From Prevotella sp. E13-17 (GTDB lineage: Bacteria; Bacteroidota; Bacteroidia; Bacteroidales; Bacteroidaceae), in the NCBI RefSeq assembly GCF_022024035.1, contig NZ_CP091787.1:2480001-2544000 (forward strand): 64,000 nucleotides of DNA. Reading direction: 5' to 3'. Position numbers and translations under genes: made by a program. The notes beneath the pieces were generated by a model, which saw nothing but the letters and a program-made list of their open reading frames with translations, was not told where the DNA came from and did not search any database. Positions 8,236 through 18,141 of this stretch are shown piece by piece (the stretch's first letter is position 1; the number at the start of each line of letters is the position of its first letter).

Positions 8236-9747
8236 TTATTTCTTTTTAAATATTTTACGGAGGACCATTTCGCGAGTCTCTTTATTAAGTGCAAATACCC
8301 ATAGGACACCGATGACCGACAATACAGAAACGCTGCAAACAACTAGGAATCTTATCCAACCCTCTGCCATTAATGATTGGACAAAATAAGGCGGCAGGCA
8401 CGCAAACAACACCAGAAGGACATTCTTAACAAAGATATTTAAGAAAAAACGCCTTGCCGGAAAATTAGCGTATCTGCGAAGGATATAGAGATCCATCGTC
8501 ATGTTAAGAAGACAAGGGATGGATGCGACCCAATACACTGCAGTAGGAGACCAACCCATGTATAGGACTAACCAAACCAATGGGAGATTAAGCAACGAGG
8601 TAGGAGAGACAAATAGAGTAAGTTCTTTAACTCTTCCTATTGCAGAACAACCTTTAATCAACATTATGTAAGAATACTGAATAAAACATACAATGACAGT
8701 GATTTTTATGAACTCCGGTGTATATTCCGGAACTTGTCCTAACCACAATTGAAGAACAAACTCCATTTCGAAGAAAACAGGTACGGCAAAAATAGCAAGC
8801 ATGAAAAGTGTCATTTGTGAGATGTTAAAAATCAGTCTTTCAAAACGCACCATATCATTCAGAGCATAATATTTAGCTAACTGTGGTTCCGCAGCAGTTA
8901 TAAAACCTGCAGTAAAGTTTGCTATGGTAGAAGTCACAGTATTGGCTAAACCTCGTGACGCATTAACTGCTGTATTAAAAAACATATTCAGCAATACAGT
9001 AGTCCCTTGGTTGTTTAATATGACTGTAATGTTTCCCAAACTATCCCAACCGGAGAACTTCAACATTTCCTTCATCAAAGGTTTGTTAACGTGCAGAGAA
9101 AAAACACACTCGTCAAAGTGACAAATACAATACCAACGGTAAATTGCAACAGAAATAGCATTGATGACCATGATAAGTGCAGCATAAACTATCAGCTTAT
9201 CATACGGAAGATAAATCAATAAGAATAAAACCGCAATTTTAGCAACAATATCAAAAATACTCATGAAAGCATAGAGATTGAACTGCTCATGAGCCGTGAC
9301 TGCAGCCGTATATGGAGTTTGAGTGATGGCGATAAATACACTAAAGACAGAAAAATGGAACACCCAATTGGCAGCGAAAAGTCTGTTTGGATCAATATTT
9401 AAAGTATTATTAATAAGATACAACCCTATTGATTCCAACAATAGCACTACCACTCCTCCTATAATAAGATGCATTACAAAGGACGTGGAAAATGTATCTT
9501 GAATAAGGTGGTTGTCATTCTTACCAATTGATATCGCCATATATCTTCGTGTAGCACTTTGAAGGATATTATTCAGGATAGTAAACATAGATACAAATCC
9601 CCCGATTACAGTATAAACGCCATAATCATCAACTCCCAGTTTATCAAGGACTATACGCGTGCTGATAAAACTGAGTGCCATCATCACTATCATCCGGAGA
9701 TAGAGATAGACTGTATTTTTAAGTATTCGCTTATTATTTGCTTCCAC
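8236..9747 (-). CDS. wzx: Wzx-type polysaccharide flippase (MOP superfamily)
   Basis: 503 residues with about 12-14 hydrophobic helices. The N-terminus is RILKNTVYLYLRMIVMMAL, followed by STRIVLDKLGVDDYGVYTVIGGF, the pattern of Bacteroidota lipid-linked oligosaccharide flippases, and the middle has SRGLANTVTSTIANFTAG. These proteins turn undecaprenyl-linked repeat units from the inner to the outer leaflet. It precedes the truncated acyltransferase and follows the GT8 gene by 10 bases. It is the flippase of the region 1 polysaccharide, unlike the wzx at 27805-29157, to which it is clearly not a recent duplicate. Confidence 0.88.
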   Translation of the reverse strand: MEANNKRILKNTVYLYLRMIVMMALSFISTRIVLDKLGVDDYGVYTVIGGFVSMFTILNNILQSATRRYMAISIGKNDNHLIQDTFSTSFVMHLIIGGVVVLLLESIGLYLINNTLNIDPNRLFAANWVFHFSVFSVFIAITQTPYTAAVTAHEQFNLYAFMSIFDIVAKIAVLFLLIYLPYDKLIVYAALIMVINAISVAIYRWYCICHFDECVFSLHVNKPLMKEMLKFSGWDSLGNITVILNNQGTTVLLNMFFNTAVNASRGLANTVTSTIANFTAGFITAAEPQLAKYYALNDMVRFERLIFNISQMTLFMLAIFAVPVFFEMEFVLQLWLGQVPEYTPEFIKITVIVCFIQYSYIMLIKGCSAIGRVKELTLFVSPTSLLNLPLVWLVLYMGWSPTAVYWVASIPCLLNMTMDLYILRRYANFPARRFFLNIFVKNVLLVLFACLPPYFVQSLMAEGWIRFLVVCSVSVLSVIGVLWVFALNKETREMVLRKIFKKK

Positions 9748-9757
9748 AACTATACAA

Positions 9758-10687
9758 TTAGCAATCGTAACAATAATCGTATTTTTTAATCCCCATACAA
9801 TGTATGAGTGACTTTATACGTTGTTTCATAAATACATTACGCCCTTTGTATTCCTTACTAAATCCGTAGGTCTGACCATTCCACGGAGTCATGGCATGAT
9901 AGTGCCAGTAATACTTCTTATATGGGAAATTATTATCCTTGAACCACGGCTTGACAGAATCTATGTAATGTATTATGACAGGATTGTCCTTACTCTCCAA
10001 CCATTGTTCCATATATTTCTTTGGTATCGCCTGTCCATGATGAAGCCAATAGTGACTAAACATGTTATATTTCAAATGCAATGGATAGATATGCCCCATG
10101 CATACTCTATTTATCACATCCTGCTCTCCCCATTGGATAATCTCTCTGTTCTTCGGATTGTTAAAATAATCAAAACAAGCTTTGCGAACATTGTGAGCCC
10201 TCCATGCAGCGAGATTGAAGTACATTAGACCAGCACAGCCATAAAATGAGTCCACTGGCATACCAAGGCGAGCTTTATGCTTTGAAGAGCCTTCTTCGTC
10301 CGGGCTTGCTGCCACATACCAGTTGGTCATGTCCTGTTGGTCAATTTCCTTGAGGCTGCCAAGGCATATCATATCGGCATCAACGTAGAGCATGCGGTCA
10401 ACGTTCGGATACAAATCGGAAGCATAGAGTTTGAGGGAAGGGAATATCCCCCACTTACCGCACACAGAAAGGTCTATTTCAAGTTCATCAGGATTAATTA
10501 ACTTGATATCGAGGGTTTGGTGATAACTTTCAACAAACAGTTGGAGCTTGCGGCGGTTATCATCTGATATATCAGTGGCCATGACATGCACCACGAATTG
10601 CATGTCCTTATTGTTCTCTAATATGGAACATAAGGTTGTTGCTACATGCGGCACATAGGCATCATTTGTTGCAAAAAGTAAGTGCAT
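9758..10687 (-). CDS. Glycosyltransferase family 8
   Basis: 309 residues from the ATG at 10687. The product starts MHLLFATNDAYVPHVATTL, the usual GT8 opening, and has PNVDRMLYVDADMICLGSL with the DxD motif (DAD), then YGCAGLMYFNLAAWR and WGEQDVINRVC, all conserved in the family. The C-terminal HYIDSVKPWF matches the HxxGxxKPW-like end. GT8 enzymes are retaining galactosyl- or glucosyltransferases of LPS and capsule. An in-frame extension upstream of this ATG overlaps the neighbouring acyltransferase gene in another frame and is not credible. The gap to that gene is 14 bases. Confidence 0.9.
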   Translation of the reverse strand: MHLLFATNDAYVPHVATTLCSILENNKDMQFVVHVMATDISDDNRRKLQLFVESYHQTLDIKLINPDELEIDLSVCGKWGIFPSLKLYASDLYPNVDRMLYVDADMICLGSLKEIDQQDMTNWYVAASPDEEGSSKHKARLGMPVDSFYGCAGLMYFNLAAWRAHNVRKACFDYFNNPKNREIIQWGEQDVINRVCMGHIYPLHLKYNMFSHYWLHHGQAIPKKYMEQWLESKDNPVIIHYIDSVKPWFKDNNFPYKKYYWHYHAMTPWNGQTYGFSKEYKGRNVFMKQRIKSLIHCMGIKKYDYCYDC

Positions 10688-10701
10688 ATCTTTCGTATTT
10701 T

Positions 10702-11727
10702 TTATATATATGTTACATTCTTCTCCCCAATAATCCATGCACAGTTCAACCTTCGCAATATGAAAGCAAAGAGTATTGAAACACCATAGCATATAATAAT
10801 GGATAATATGAATTGAGTATAACAAGTACCTAAATTTTTGAATATGTAAAAGTATAATAAATATATAAGCATCGGATGTATCAAATAGACAGAATAACTG
10901 TCTCTTATGAAACATCCTACAATTTTCGAATGAAGAATATATTCATTTGATATAAGGTTTGATATTGTTAACATGAGGAGGCTCCCCAACATGGCACATC
11001 CTAGGCCTAAAACATTATGTATTACTATGTAGCCCCAAGTCTTCATGACAAGATAGAAGAAAATAAGATGTAATAGAAAAAATACAAATATATTCTTTGC
11101 TTTATATAGTTTTAAGATTTGTTTCTCGTTCAGTTGAGCCACGGCGCCTACATGATAATAAATCAAATAATGAGCAATATTATGCATCGAAAGGTAGCTG
11201 GGCAAATAATCTGAAATAACATATAACACAATGAATACCAACAGACATAGATATGACCTTTTTCTTATAAAGGTTCTTAGTGAATTATACAGAATAGAAA
11301 TCACAAATAAACATGGCAGAAACCATAAATATGTATCATTATATAAAAGTAAAGTATGACAATAATTCTCCAAAATACTTCCCTGAAAACGCCCCACATA
11401 ATACAAAACTGCTGTAAGAGGTATTGAAAAACAGAAAAATGGCACCATTAACCTTTTTACCTTCTTATTAATGAAAGTTGTTTCATTTGATAAAGAATAA
11501 TCTATATTTTTATTCATTTGCTTCCCATACACATAACCTGAAATTATGAAAAATAATGGCATGTGAAAAGAGTAAATATATGCAGCCAACTGAGCTAAAT
11601 AAATATTGTGCCCCCCCCAGTCAAGCCAGTCATCCAATTTGTATCTATAAAAAACATGACCTATTACGACTAAAAAGCATGTAAGTACTTTTGCAACATC
11701 AAGATAATTAAATTTTCTTACATTCAT
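10702..11727 (-). CDS. Acyltransferase 3 family membrane protein
   Basis: 341 residues and about ten hydrophobic helices. The N-terminus FNYLDVAKVLTCFLVVIGHV carries the conserved catalytic-type His of acyltransferase-3 proteins, followed by YIYSFHMPLFFIISGYVYGK, the second family signature. It should O-acylate the polysaccharide or its lipid-linked precursor at the membrane. Strongly AT-rich, like the rest of the 1-13.4 kb block and unlike rfbC, rfbD, rfbA and gmd, which suggests acquisition as part of a variable cassette. Confidence 0.88.
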   Translation of the reverse strand: MNVRKFNYLDVAKVLTCFLVVIGHVFYRYKLDDWLDWGGHNIYLAQLAAYIYSFHMPLFFIISGYVYGKQMNKNIDYSLSNETTFINKKVKRLMVPFFCFSIPLTAVLYYVGRFQGSILENYCHTLLLYNDTYLWFLPCLFVISILYNSLRTFIRKRSYLCLLVFIVLYVISDYLPSYLSMHNIAHYLIYYHVGAVAQLNEKQILKLYKAKNIFVFFLLHLIFFYLVMKTWGYIVIHNVLGLGCAMLGSLLMLTISNLISNEYILHSKIVGCFIRDSYSVYLIHPMLIYLLYFYIFKNLGTCYTQFILSIIICYGVSILFAFILRRLNCAWIIGEKNVTYI

Positions 11728-11810
11728 ATCAGGTGTTTTTGAAAAAAAATAATTTTTGGTATTATTACCTACACGTCTTCACCTATTATCACATGGATAA
11801 AAGTCTATCA

Positions 11811-13349
11811 CTAGTGTCTCTTTATAATGTTAAATACTATTCTCAATGGCTTATAGAAGCCTATTTTCTCTAAATACTCGCGTCTGCGCCAAATAAAATG
11901 CTCTATACAGAAATCGTGTGTCTTACGCCAATGTCTTTTACAAGAATACACAAGCGCCGTTTTCCATTTTTGGAAAGATGAAACGCCCGTACCTATTGTT
12001 TGAATAAGTTCTATATCATGTTTGTCCTTTATGTCGTGATTCTTCGCATATCGTTTTTCTTTAAATTTCTTGAGATTCTCAAGCGACATGAATTTTACTT
12101 CGTTGAACACAAAATAGTGCTCCGGACTTAAGATATAATCCGTTACAGGCTTATCATAGAATGCTTTTTGGCTATCATCATGTTCTTCAACATCTTTCAC
12201 GTTAAGGAATACCGACAAATCCGTTTCTGGGAGACAATAGAAATCCAAATCCTGAGCTTCACGTGCGCCAAAAATTGCCAGCACCATGCTAGAGTCAAGA
12301 ATAAAGTTGTCCATCGGGAGTAAATTACTCTTTACGATCTCTTTAAAACGCTCCACAAGTTTATATGATGACTTAAAAGCTGTAGGCTTTGCCCGCTCAA
12401 GAAATTCGCGTGAAAGAGGATTGAGAAGGGCATTGAGTGCAAGGCGAGTTTCACGCATATTATCAGTGCTGTGACATGACGAGAGACCAATACCGAACAT
12501 ATCGCGAATCTGGGCTTTAAGATTAGTAATGTACTCACAAGATTCGCCACGAGTAATAATCAGTTGTACCTTTCCATTCGATGACCACACCTCATCAACC
12601 TTCATTAGGACATTTTGAAACTCATTGTCAATGTTACCCAACCAGTCCATATGTCCGTATATCTGAATCAAAAGATTGCGTATTGCTTCGTAGGAAAATT
12701 TATACTCTACATCATACATGACATCAGTGTGGACATAAATCATCTCCTGAGCCTTCTTAAGCTTCTCTGGATTACTATGCGCCTGTGGCCATAAGAAAAA
12801 GACAAAGAGGTCATTATGCCATTTTGCCGACTCTAGTGCCATATAATCAGATATCAACGTAGGTAGGAGTTCGTGCTTTAGGTATTGATAGCCTTTAAAC
12901 TGGTATTCTCTATCAGGAAATCTCAAAACTTTGACCTGCTTTCCAAAATATGCAGCACAGGTCACCCGATGTGCCCCATCCATCGGGACATAATCCTTGT
13001 CAACTGGCACAAGCGTCCTATCTATATCAAAACGGTCGTTTTGGAATTCATCTATCAAAGTATCCAGTACAGAGATGAAATCATCAAATGAGTTCTTTTC
13101 ATCACTACCTGGTTCTGATAACTTATGACCTGTCATAGCAGAGGTTCTCTCCTTGTAAATATTCTTTGCCCATGTAAGATCCTGAACCCCTCTAACCTTT
13201 TGGTCAATATAGATGAGGATGCCATAGAAATCGAAACGCGCTGTACACAACAACTTGCGCGCATCAATGGTTTCTTCAATGCAGTTATCATCAAGAGAAT
13301 ACTTGAGATAAGAACCTTTACTAAGTTTGTCTAATTGCTGTTGAGTCAT
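11811..13349 (-). CDS. ParB-like / nucleotidyltransferase-like protein of polysaccharide locus
   Basis: 512 residues from the ATG at 13349; an in-frame GTG at 13400 would add 17 residues but is the weaker start. Around residue 125-150, VDKDYVPMDGAHRVTCAAYF resembles the DGxHR core of ParB/sulfiredoxin-type domains. Around residue 360-470 a second region has VLAIFGAREAQDLDFYCLP, which recalls the G-x-x-D-x-D metal site of minimal nucleotidyltransferases, followed by an acidic strand and a closing KNHDIKDKHDIELI helix. The C-terminal 50 residues are very basic. No signal peptide or membrane helix. I do not recognise a named family; polysaccharide or nucleotide modification is a guess from context (between rfbC and an acyltransferase). 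Confidence 0.6.
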   Translation of the reverse strand: MTQQQLDKLSKGSYLKYSLDDNCIEETIDARKLLCTARFDFYGILIYIDQKVRGVQDLTWAKNIYKERTSAMTGHKLSEPGSDEKNSFDDFISVLDTLIDEFQNDRFDIDRTLVPVDKDYVPMDGAHRVTCAAYFGKQVKVLRFPDREYQFKGYQYLKHELLPTLISDYMALESAKWHNDLFVFFLWPQAHSNPEKLKKAQEMIYVHTDVMYDVEYKFSYEAIRNLLIQIYGHMDWLGNIDNEFQNVLMKVDEVWSSNGKVQLIITRGESCEYITNLKAQIRDMFGIGLSSCHSTDNMRETRLALNALLNPLSREFLERAKPTAFKSSYKLVERFKEIVKSNLLPMDNFILDSSMVLAIFGAREAQDLDFYCLPETDLSVFLNVKDVEEHDDSQKAFYDKPVTDYILSPEHYFVFNEVKFMSLENLKKFKEKRYAKNHDIKDKHDIELIQTIGTGVSSFQKWKTALVYSCKRHWRKTHDFCIEHFIWRRREYLEKIGFYKPLRIVFNIIKRH

Positions 13350-13455
13350 TTTTAAAATTAAATTTGCTGCTCCTATTCTCGGAACAATTCCTATCTTCAC
13401 TAGTTGTAATCTTGTTCTTCCAAGTAATACTCTTATTCAAAAAAAAACGACAATT

Positions 13456-14109
13456 TCAGTTTAAATTAAGATTCACATCAAACGGACTTTCAAAAACCTT
13501 CAGCAACGGATGTTTTGTATCTTTCTCGCTGAGCAGGGCTTTATCAGTAGGTATCTTCCAGTCGATGCCGAGAGAGGTATCAAGAATACTGATGCCGCCA
13601 TCTGCCTCTGGATGGTAGAACTCATCACACTTATATTGGAACACTGCCGTCTCGCTGAGTACAGCAAAACCATGAGCAAAACCCTTGGGGATGAAAAATT
13701 GGAGGCCAACTTTTCCGGTTAGCGGTGATGGGTTAGCAGTTAGCGCAAATTCTTGTGCAATGCGTTTTCCTTCTTCGTCGTGAGCACAGAGAAGGCATTC
13801 GACATACTGTCCATAAGTAGGGCTACCCTTGCGGATATCGACTGCAACATCGAGCACTGCACCCTTTACACAACGCACCAGTTTGCTCTGCGTGAAAGGA
13901 GGGCGCTGAAAGTGCAAACCACGCATCACACCATAAGAGGACATTGACTCGTTGTCCTGCACAAAATTTATCGTGTGACCGAGAATAGGAGCCACCTTCT
14001 CATCGAACTCACGCTGAGAAAAACTCTCGAAGAAATAGCCACGATTATCGCCAAATACCTTTGGCTCTATTATCAGAACTCCTTCTATATTTGTCTTTAT
14101 TACATTCAT
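13456..14109 (-). CDS. rfbC: dTDP-4-dehydrorhamnose 3,5-epimerase
   Basis: 217 residues. NIEGVLIIEPKVFGDNRGYF and MRGLHFQRPPFTQSKLVRCV carry the substrate-binding residues and the catalytic His of RmlC, and FFIPKGFAHGFAVLSETAVF the second half of the cupin. It converts dTDP-4-keto-6-deoxyglucose to the L-lyxo isomer for dTDP-L-rhamnose. Between GQYVECLL and the FFIPKGF strand there is about 25 residues more than in usual RmlC proteins; the extra segment includes LTANPSPLTG, encoded by a GGTTAGCGGTGA-type repeat at 13717-13752 that also occurs inside rfbD. A 129-base gap with short repeats separates it from rfbD. Confidence 0.95.
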   Translation of the reverse strand: MNVIKTNIEGVLIIEPKVFGDNRGYFFESFSQREFDEKVAPILGHTINFVQDNESMSSYGVMRGLHFQRPPFTQSKLVRCVKGAVLDVAVDIRKGSPTYGQYVECLLCAHDEEGKRIAQEFALTANPSPLTGKVGLQFFIPKGFAHGFAVLSETAVFQYKCDEFYHPEADGGISILDTSLGIDWKIPTDKALLSEKDTKHPLLKVFESPFDVNLNLN

Positions 14110-14238
14110 TTATCTAATTGAAAATTCTTTTAGTCGTCCTGTAGCCTTTCTTAAGACTTGCTTTGCTCATATAAGCGTGCAGAGCCCGAGCGGTAAAAGC
14201 ATCACAAGTGCTGAGCGGAAAATCAAAAATTGAAAATT

Positions 14239-15201
14239 TTATTGCTGACGCATAAGATTAGTTATGCACTTACGTAAAGAATCCGTCCAGTAAGGAACCT
14301 TAACGCCAAATGTTTCCTTGATGCTCGTCTTGTCAAGAACGGAATAGGCAGGACGCTTCACTGGTGAAGGGAATTCGTCGGAGTGACAGGGCTGCACGTC
14401 GCAAAGGCCGTGAGTTTCTGGTTTCTGGTTTCTGGTTACAAGTTCTGATGCTATTTGCTGAATCATCTTTGTGAAGTCATACCACGAGCAAACGCCTTCG
14501 TTACTGAAATGGTAGACGCCTGACTTGGCGTAGGTTAGCGGTGAGAGGTTAGCGGTTAGCGAATTTTTATAATCTTCGAGTATTACCATTATTGCCTGAG
14601 CAAGGTCGTATGCATAAGTAGGCGTGCCTACTTGGTCAAAGACTACTTTTAATTGGAGCTTTATGGCGGTGAGATTCAGCATGGTCTTCACAAAGTTCTT
14701 ACCGAACTCTGAATACAACCAGGCTGTACGAATGATGACATGATTGCATCCTACCCTTTGGATATTCTGTTCACCATGCAATTTAGTAAGTCCATAAACA
14801 CCTGTTGGAGTTCCCTTCTGATCCTCCTTGCATGGAGTATTGTATGGATCACCACCAAATACATAGTCAGTAGAGATATGTATTAACAAGCCACATGCTT
14901 CTTTCACCGCCTTTGCAAGGTTCTCTGGTGCTGTAGCGTTTAATTTCTCTACTAATGCGTATTTCTCAGGATCCTCTGCCCCATCAACATTGGTCCATGC
15001 AGCACAGTTAACGATAGCTTGAACATTATTATCCGTAACCATCTTGCGTATTGCCTCAAGATCTGTTATATCCAAGTATAAAGTTTCTACACCTTCAACC
15101 TGATTAACATCGGTGAAGATATAATTGTCAGTTGAATTCTTCGAGATGATTCGCATCTCATTGCCCAACTGACCGTTGGCTCCTGTAACAAGTATATTCA
15201 T
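14239..15201 (-). CDS. rfbD: dTDP-4-dehydrorhamnose reductase
   Basis: 320 residues from the ATG at 15201, whose A overlaps the last base of the rfbA stop. [20 protein letters not shown] is the NAD(P)-binding start; INCAAWTNVDGAEDPE-like and ISTDYVFGG plus YGLTKLHGE give the SDR Tyr-x3-Lys site. It reduces the 4-keto sugar to dTDP-L-rhamnose. About 30 residues longer than usual RmlD: two extra segments are encoded by simple repeats, NSLTANLSPLT (14531-14563) and LVTRNQKPETH (three TTTCTGG units, 14415-14435). Both keep the frame and lie between conserved blocks, so the enzyme is probably active. Confidence 0.95.
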   Translation of the reverse strand: MNILVTGANGQLGNEMRIISKNSTDNYIFTDVNQVEGVETLYLDITDLEAIRKMVTDNNVQAIVNCAAWTNVDGAEDPEKYALVEKLNATAPENLAKAVKEACGLLIHISTDYVFGGDPYNTPCKEDQKGTPTGVYGLTKLHGEQNIQRVGCNHVIIRTAWLYSEFGKNFVKTMLNLTAIKLQLKVVFDQVGTPTYAYDLAQAIMVILEDYKNSLTANLSPLTYAKSGVYHFSNEGVCSWYDFTKMIQQIASELVTRNQKPETHGLCDVQPCHSDEFPSPVKRPAYSVLDKTSIKETFGVKVPYWTDSLRKCITNLMRQQ

Positions 15202-16103
15202 CAAATATTTGGATTACCCGTGCGTTTAACTTCCTCAATAACCTGTAACAGATACTGCCCGTACTGATTCTTTAACATTGGCTTAGCCAATTCTCGCATT
15301 TTCGCTTCATCAATCCAGCCCTTACGGTATGCTATACCCTCCAGGCAAGCAACCTTCAGCCCTTGGCGCTTCTCCAAGACCTCGATATATGTAGAAGCCT
15401 CACTTAAAGAGTCGTGAGTGCCGGTATCCAGCCATGCGAAACCTCGTCCCAATGTCTGCACCTTCAGTTCCTTGTCATTCAAGAACCACTGATTGACAGT
15501 GGTTATCTCATACTCGCCACGAGCAGAGGGCTTTATCTTGCTGGCTACATCAACGACCTTATTTGGATAGAAATATAAACCGACTACTGCATAGTTGCTC
15601 TTAGGATGATCAGGCTTCTCCTCAATAGAGAGGCAGTTGCCATCCTTATCAAACTCAGCTACGCCATAACGCTCTGGGTCATTCACCCAGTATCCAAAAA
15701 CAGTAGCCTTCTTCTCTTCTTCTGCGGTACGAACAGCTTCCTTCAGCATCGCTGTAAATCCTGCACCTTGGAAGATATTATCTCCCAAAACGAGACAAGC
15801 AGAATCGCTACCAATGAAATCCTTACCAATAGTAAATGCTTGCGCAAGGCCATCAGGAGATGGTTGCTCAGCATACTCGAAATGTACACCATAGTCGGAA
15901 CCATCACCCAGCAAACGTTTGAAACCAGGGAGGTCGAAGGGTGTAGAGATGATAAGAATTTCCCTGATACCAGCCAACATCAACACTGATATTGGATAAT
16001 ATATCATCGGCTTATCATAAATAGGGAGCAATTGCTTGCTCACACCTTTGGTTATGGGGTAAAGGCGAGTTCCGCTGCCTCCGGCAAGAACGATTCCTTT
16101 CAT
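15201..16103 (-). CDS. rfbA: Glucose-1-phosphate thymidylyltransferase
   Basis: 300 residues, normal for Rml[18 protein letters not shown] is the nucleotide-binding signature, and [25 protein letters not shown] and [20 protein letters not shown] are the conserved substrate-site blocks. It makes dTDP-glucose from dTTP and glucose-1-phosphate, the first step to dTDP-L-rhamnose. It ends 1 base inside the rfbD start. The next enzyme of the route, RfbB (dTDP-glucose 4,6-dehydratase), is not encoded in this window. Confidence 0.97.
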   Translation of the reverse strand: MKGIVLAGGSGTRLYPITKGVSKQLLPIYDKPMIYYPISVLMLAGIREILIISTPFDLPGFKRLLGDGSDYGVHFEYAEQPSPDGLAQAFTIGKDFIGSDSACLVLGDNIFQGAGFTAMLKEAVRTAEEEKKATVFGYWVNDPERYGVAEFDKDGNCLSIEEKPDHPKSNYAVVGLYFYPNKVVDVASKIKPSARGEYEITTVNQWFLNDKELKVQTLGRGFAWLDTGTHDSLSEASTYIEVLEKRQGLKVACLEGIAYRKGWIDEAKMRELAKPMLKNQYGQYLLQVIEEVKRTGNPNI

Positions 16104-16158
16104 ATTGGGAAAACTATAAGGATTGTCTCTAAACTCTCAACTATCGACTCTCAACTTT
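16104..16158. repeat. Short CTCTCAACT-type repeat between gmd and rfbA
   Basis: The 55-base gap is mostly two degenerate copies of a CTCTCAACT(A/T)-like unit (near 16128-16150). Similar short tandem words fill other intergenic gaps and occur inside genes of this window. Confidence 0.5.
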
Positions 16159-17262
16159 TTATTTAACAATGCCCTTTTCGAGGTACTCGGCAAGATTTGT
16201 ACGGACCTTGGCGGCAGCACCTTCAGCAGCAACCTTGGCAATGTCGTGCTCAACCATAATCTTCACCAACTCCTCGAAGCTCGTCTTATTAGGATTCCAC
16301 TTCAATTTAGCTTTTGCCTTTGTGGGATCACCCCAGAGGTTGACAACATCGGTAGGACGATAGAAATCTTCGCTAACAGCGACAACGACCTTACCAATCA
16401 AGTTTTCAGGACCTTTGACAACAATGCCCTTTTCATTGATACCTTCGCCCTCGAACTTCAATTCAATACCTGCATGTTTGAAAGCCAAGTCAGTGAACTC
16501 ACGGACGGAGTGCTGTACACCGGTGGCGATCACAAAGTCCTCTGGCTTATCCTGCTGAAGGATTAACCACATGCATTCCACATAATCCTTAGCATAACCC
16601 CAGTCACGCAGAGAGTCCATGTTACCAAGGTACAGACAATCTTGTACTCCCTGAGAGATACGTGCTGCAGCGAGAGTGATTTTACGAGTTACGAAGGTCT
16701 CTCCACGACGCTCTGATTCATGGTTGAACAGAATACCAGAACAGCAATACATGTTGTATGCCTCACGGTACTCTTTGACAATCCAGAAGCCATATTGCTT
16801 GGCAACAGCATACGGGCTATAGGGATGGAAAGGCGTATTCTCATTCTGAGGAACTTCCTCAACCTTACCATAAAGCTCCGATGTCGAAGCCTGATAGATA
16901 CGACATTTGTCAGTTAATCCTAACTGACGAACTGCCTCCAAGATACGAAGTACACCTACGGCATCTACATCTGCCGTAAACTCTGGAGAGTCAAAGCTCA
17001 CCTGAACATGGCTCTGTGCAGCCAAGTTATATATCTCGTCTGGTCGTACCTTACCAATCACGCCCAACACACTCATTGAGTCGCCCAAGTCTGCATAGTG
17101 TAGATGGAAATGAGGAGTACCCTCCAAATGTGCTATACGCTCACGGAAGTCCACAGAACTACGTCTGATAGTTCCGTGTACATCATAACCTTTTTCCAAC
17201 AAAAACTCGGCCAAATAGCTACCATCTTGGCCAGTAATACCAGTAATTAATGCTGTTTTCAT
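16159..17262 (-). CDS. gmd: GDP-mannose 4,6-dehydratase
   Basis: 367 residues. [20 protein letters not shown] is the GxxGxxG NADP site of Gmd, [17 protein letters not shown] follows, and [19 protein letters not shown] with [11 protein letters not shown] gives the S/T-Tyr-Lys catalytic set; [16 protein letters not shown] is diagnostic for the family. It makes GDP-4-keto-6-deoxy-mannose. The usual partner for GDP-L-fucose, Fcl, is not in the window, so the end product (GDP-fucose, GDP-rhamnose or another deoxy sugar) depends on genes elsewhere. First gene of the minus-strand sugar block; nagB lies 85 bases upstream on the same strand. Confidence 0.97.
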   Translation of the reverse strand: MKTALITGITGQDGSYLAEFLLEKGYDVHGTIRRSSVDFRERIAHLEGTPHFHLHYADLGDSMSVLGVIGKVRPDEIYNLAAQSHVQVSFDSPEFTADVDAVGVLRILEAVRQLGLTDKCRIYQASTSELYGKVEEVPQNENTPFHPYSPYAVAKQYGFWIVKEYREAYNMYCCSGILFNHESERRGETFVTRKITLAAARISQGVQDCLYLGNMDSLRDWGYAKDYVECMWLILQQDKPEDFVIATGVQHSVREFTDLAFKHAGIELKFEGEGINEKGIVVKGPENLIGKVVVAVSEDFYRPTDVVNLWGDPTKAKAKLKWNPNKTSFEELVKIMVEHDIAKVAAEGAAAKVRTNLAEYLEKGIVK

Positions 17263-17346
17263 ACTAAACTGTGTTTAATTGTTCTGACTGGCAGTATCGA
17301 ACTGCATCGCAACGCGACCACCTGAGCAGTCAGATTCCGTTAGCAT

Positions 17347-18141
17347 TTACAGAAGGTTGTCCTTCTCGATATCCTTGAAGTACTTATACGTGCCGTGCTT
17401 CAGCTCATCGGTGGCAGCCTCGTCAGCGACGATGATGGCATGGGGATGGAGCTGCAGGCAGCTGATGGTCCACATGTGGTTGACAGGCTCTTCTACGCCA
17501 TGCTGGAGGGCACGGGCTTTATTGTGTCCATTCACCATGATCATCACCTCCTTGGCATCCATCACAGTGCCTACACCTACTGTCAGGGCTGTCTTGGGCA
17601 CCTTGTTGACATCGTTATCGAAGAAACGACAGTTGGCGATGATGGTATCGGTGGTCAAGGTCTTCTGACGGGTGCGGCTGGCCAGACTGGAGCCTGGCTC
17701 GTTGAAGGCGATATGACCGTCAGGACCGATGCCGCCCATAAACAGGTCGATGCCGCCGGCAGCCTTGATGGCCTTCTCGTAGTTCTCGCACTCTGCCTTC
17801 AGGTCCTTGGCATTGCCATTGAGGATATGGACGTTCTCTTTCTTGATGTCGATGTGGCTGAAGAAGTTGTTCCACATGAATGAGTGGTAGCTCTCGGGAT
17901 GCTCTTCGGGCAGGTTGACATACTCGTCCATGTTAAACGTGATCACGTTCTGGAAGGACACCTTGCCGGCCTTGTTCAGAGCGATCAGTTCTCTGTACAT
18001 GCCCAGGGGTGAACTGCCAGTAGGACAGCCCAGCTTAAACGGCTTCTCTGCCGTTGGCTTTGCTTCGTTAATGCACTTGGCTACATAGTTTGCAGCCCAC
18101 TTCGACATCTTTTCGTAGTCGGGTTCAATAATTAGTCTCAT
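17347..18141 (-). CDS. nagB: Glucosamine-6-phosphate deaminase
   Basis: 264 residues, the standard length. [20 protein letters not shown] opens the protein; [36 protein letters not shown] (with the catalytic Asp), [17 protein letters not shown] (with the His/Glu site) and [18 protein letters not shown] are the conserved NagB blocks. It interconverts glucosamine-6-phosphate with fructose-6-phosphate plus ammonia. It sits between gmd and a repeat-rich gap and may be co-transcribed with the sugar genes downstream. Confidence 0.97.
   Translation of the reverse strand: MRLIIEPDYEKMSKWAANYVAKCINEAKPTAEKPFKLGCPTGSSPLGMYRELIALNKAGKVSFQNVITFNMDEYVNLPEEHPESYHSFMWNNFFSHIDIKKENVHILNGNAKDLKAECENYEKAIKAAGGIDLFMGGIGPDGHIAFNEPGSSLASRTRQKTLTTDTIIANCRFFDNDVNKVPKTALTVGVGTVMDAKEVMIMVNGHNKARALQHGVEEPVNHMWTISCLQLHPHAIIVADEAATDELKHGTYKYFKDIEKDNLL

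Noticed and set aside
9758..10915. Longer form of the GT8 protein with 76 extra N-terminal residues
   Set aside because: The extension overlaps the neighbouring acyltransferase gene in another frame and precedes the canonical GT8 start at 10687.
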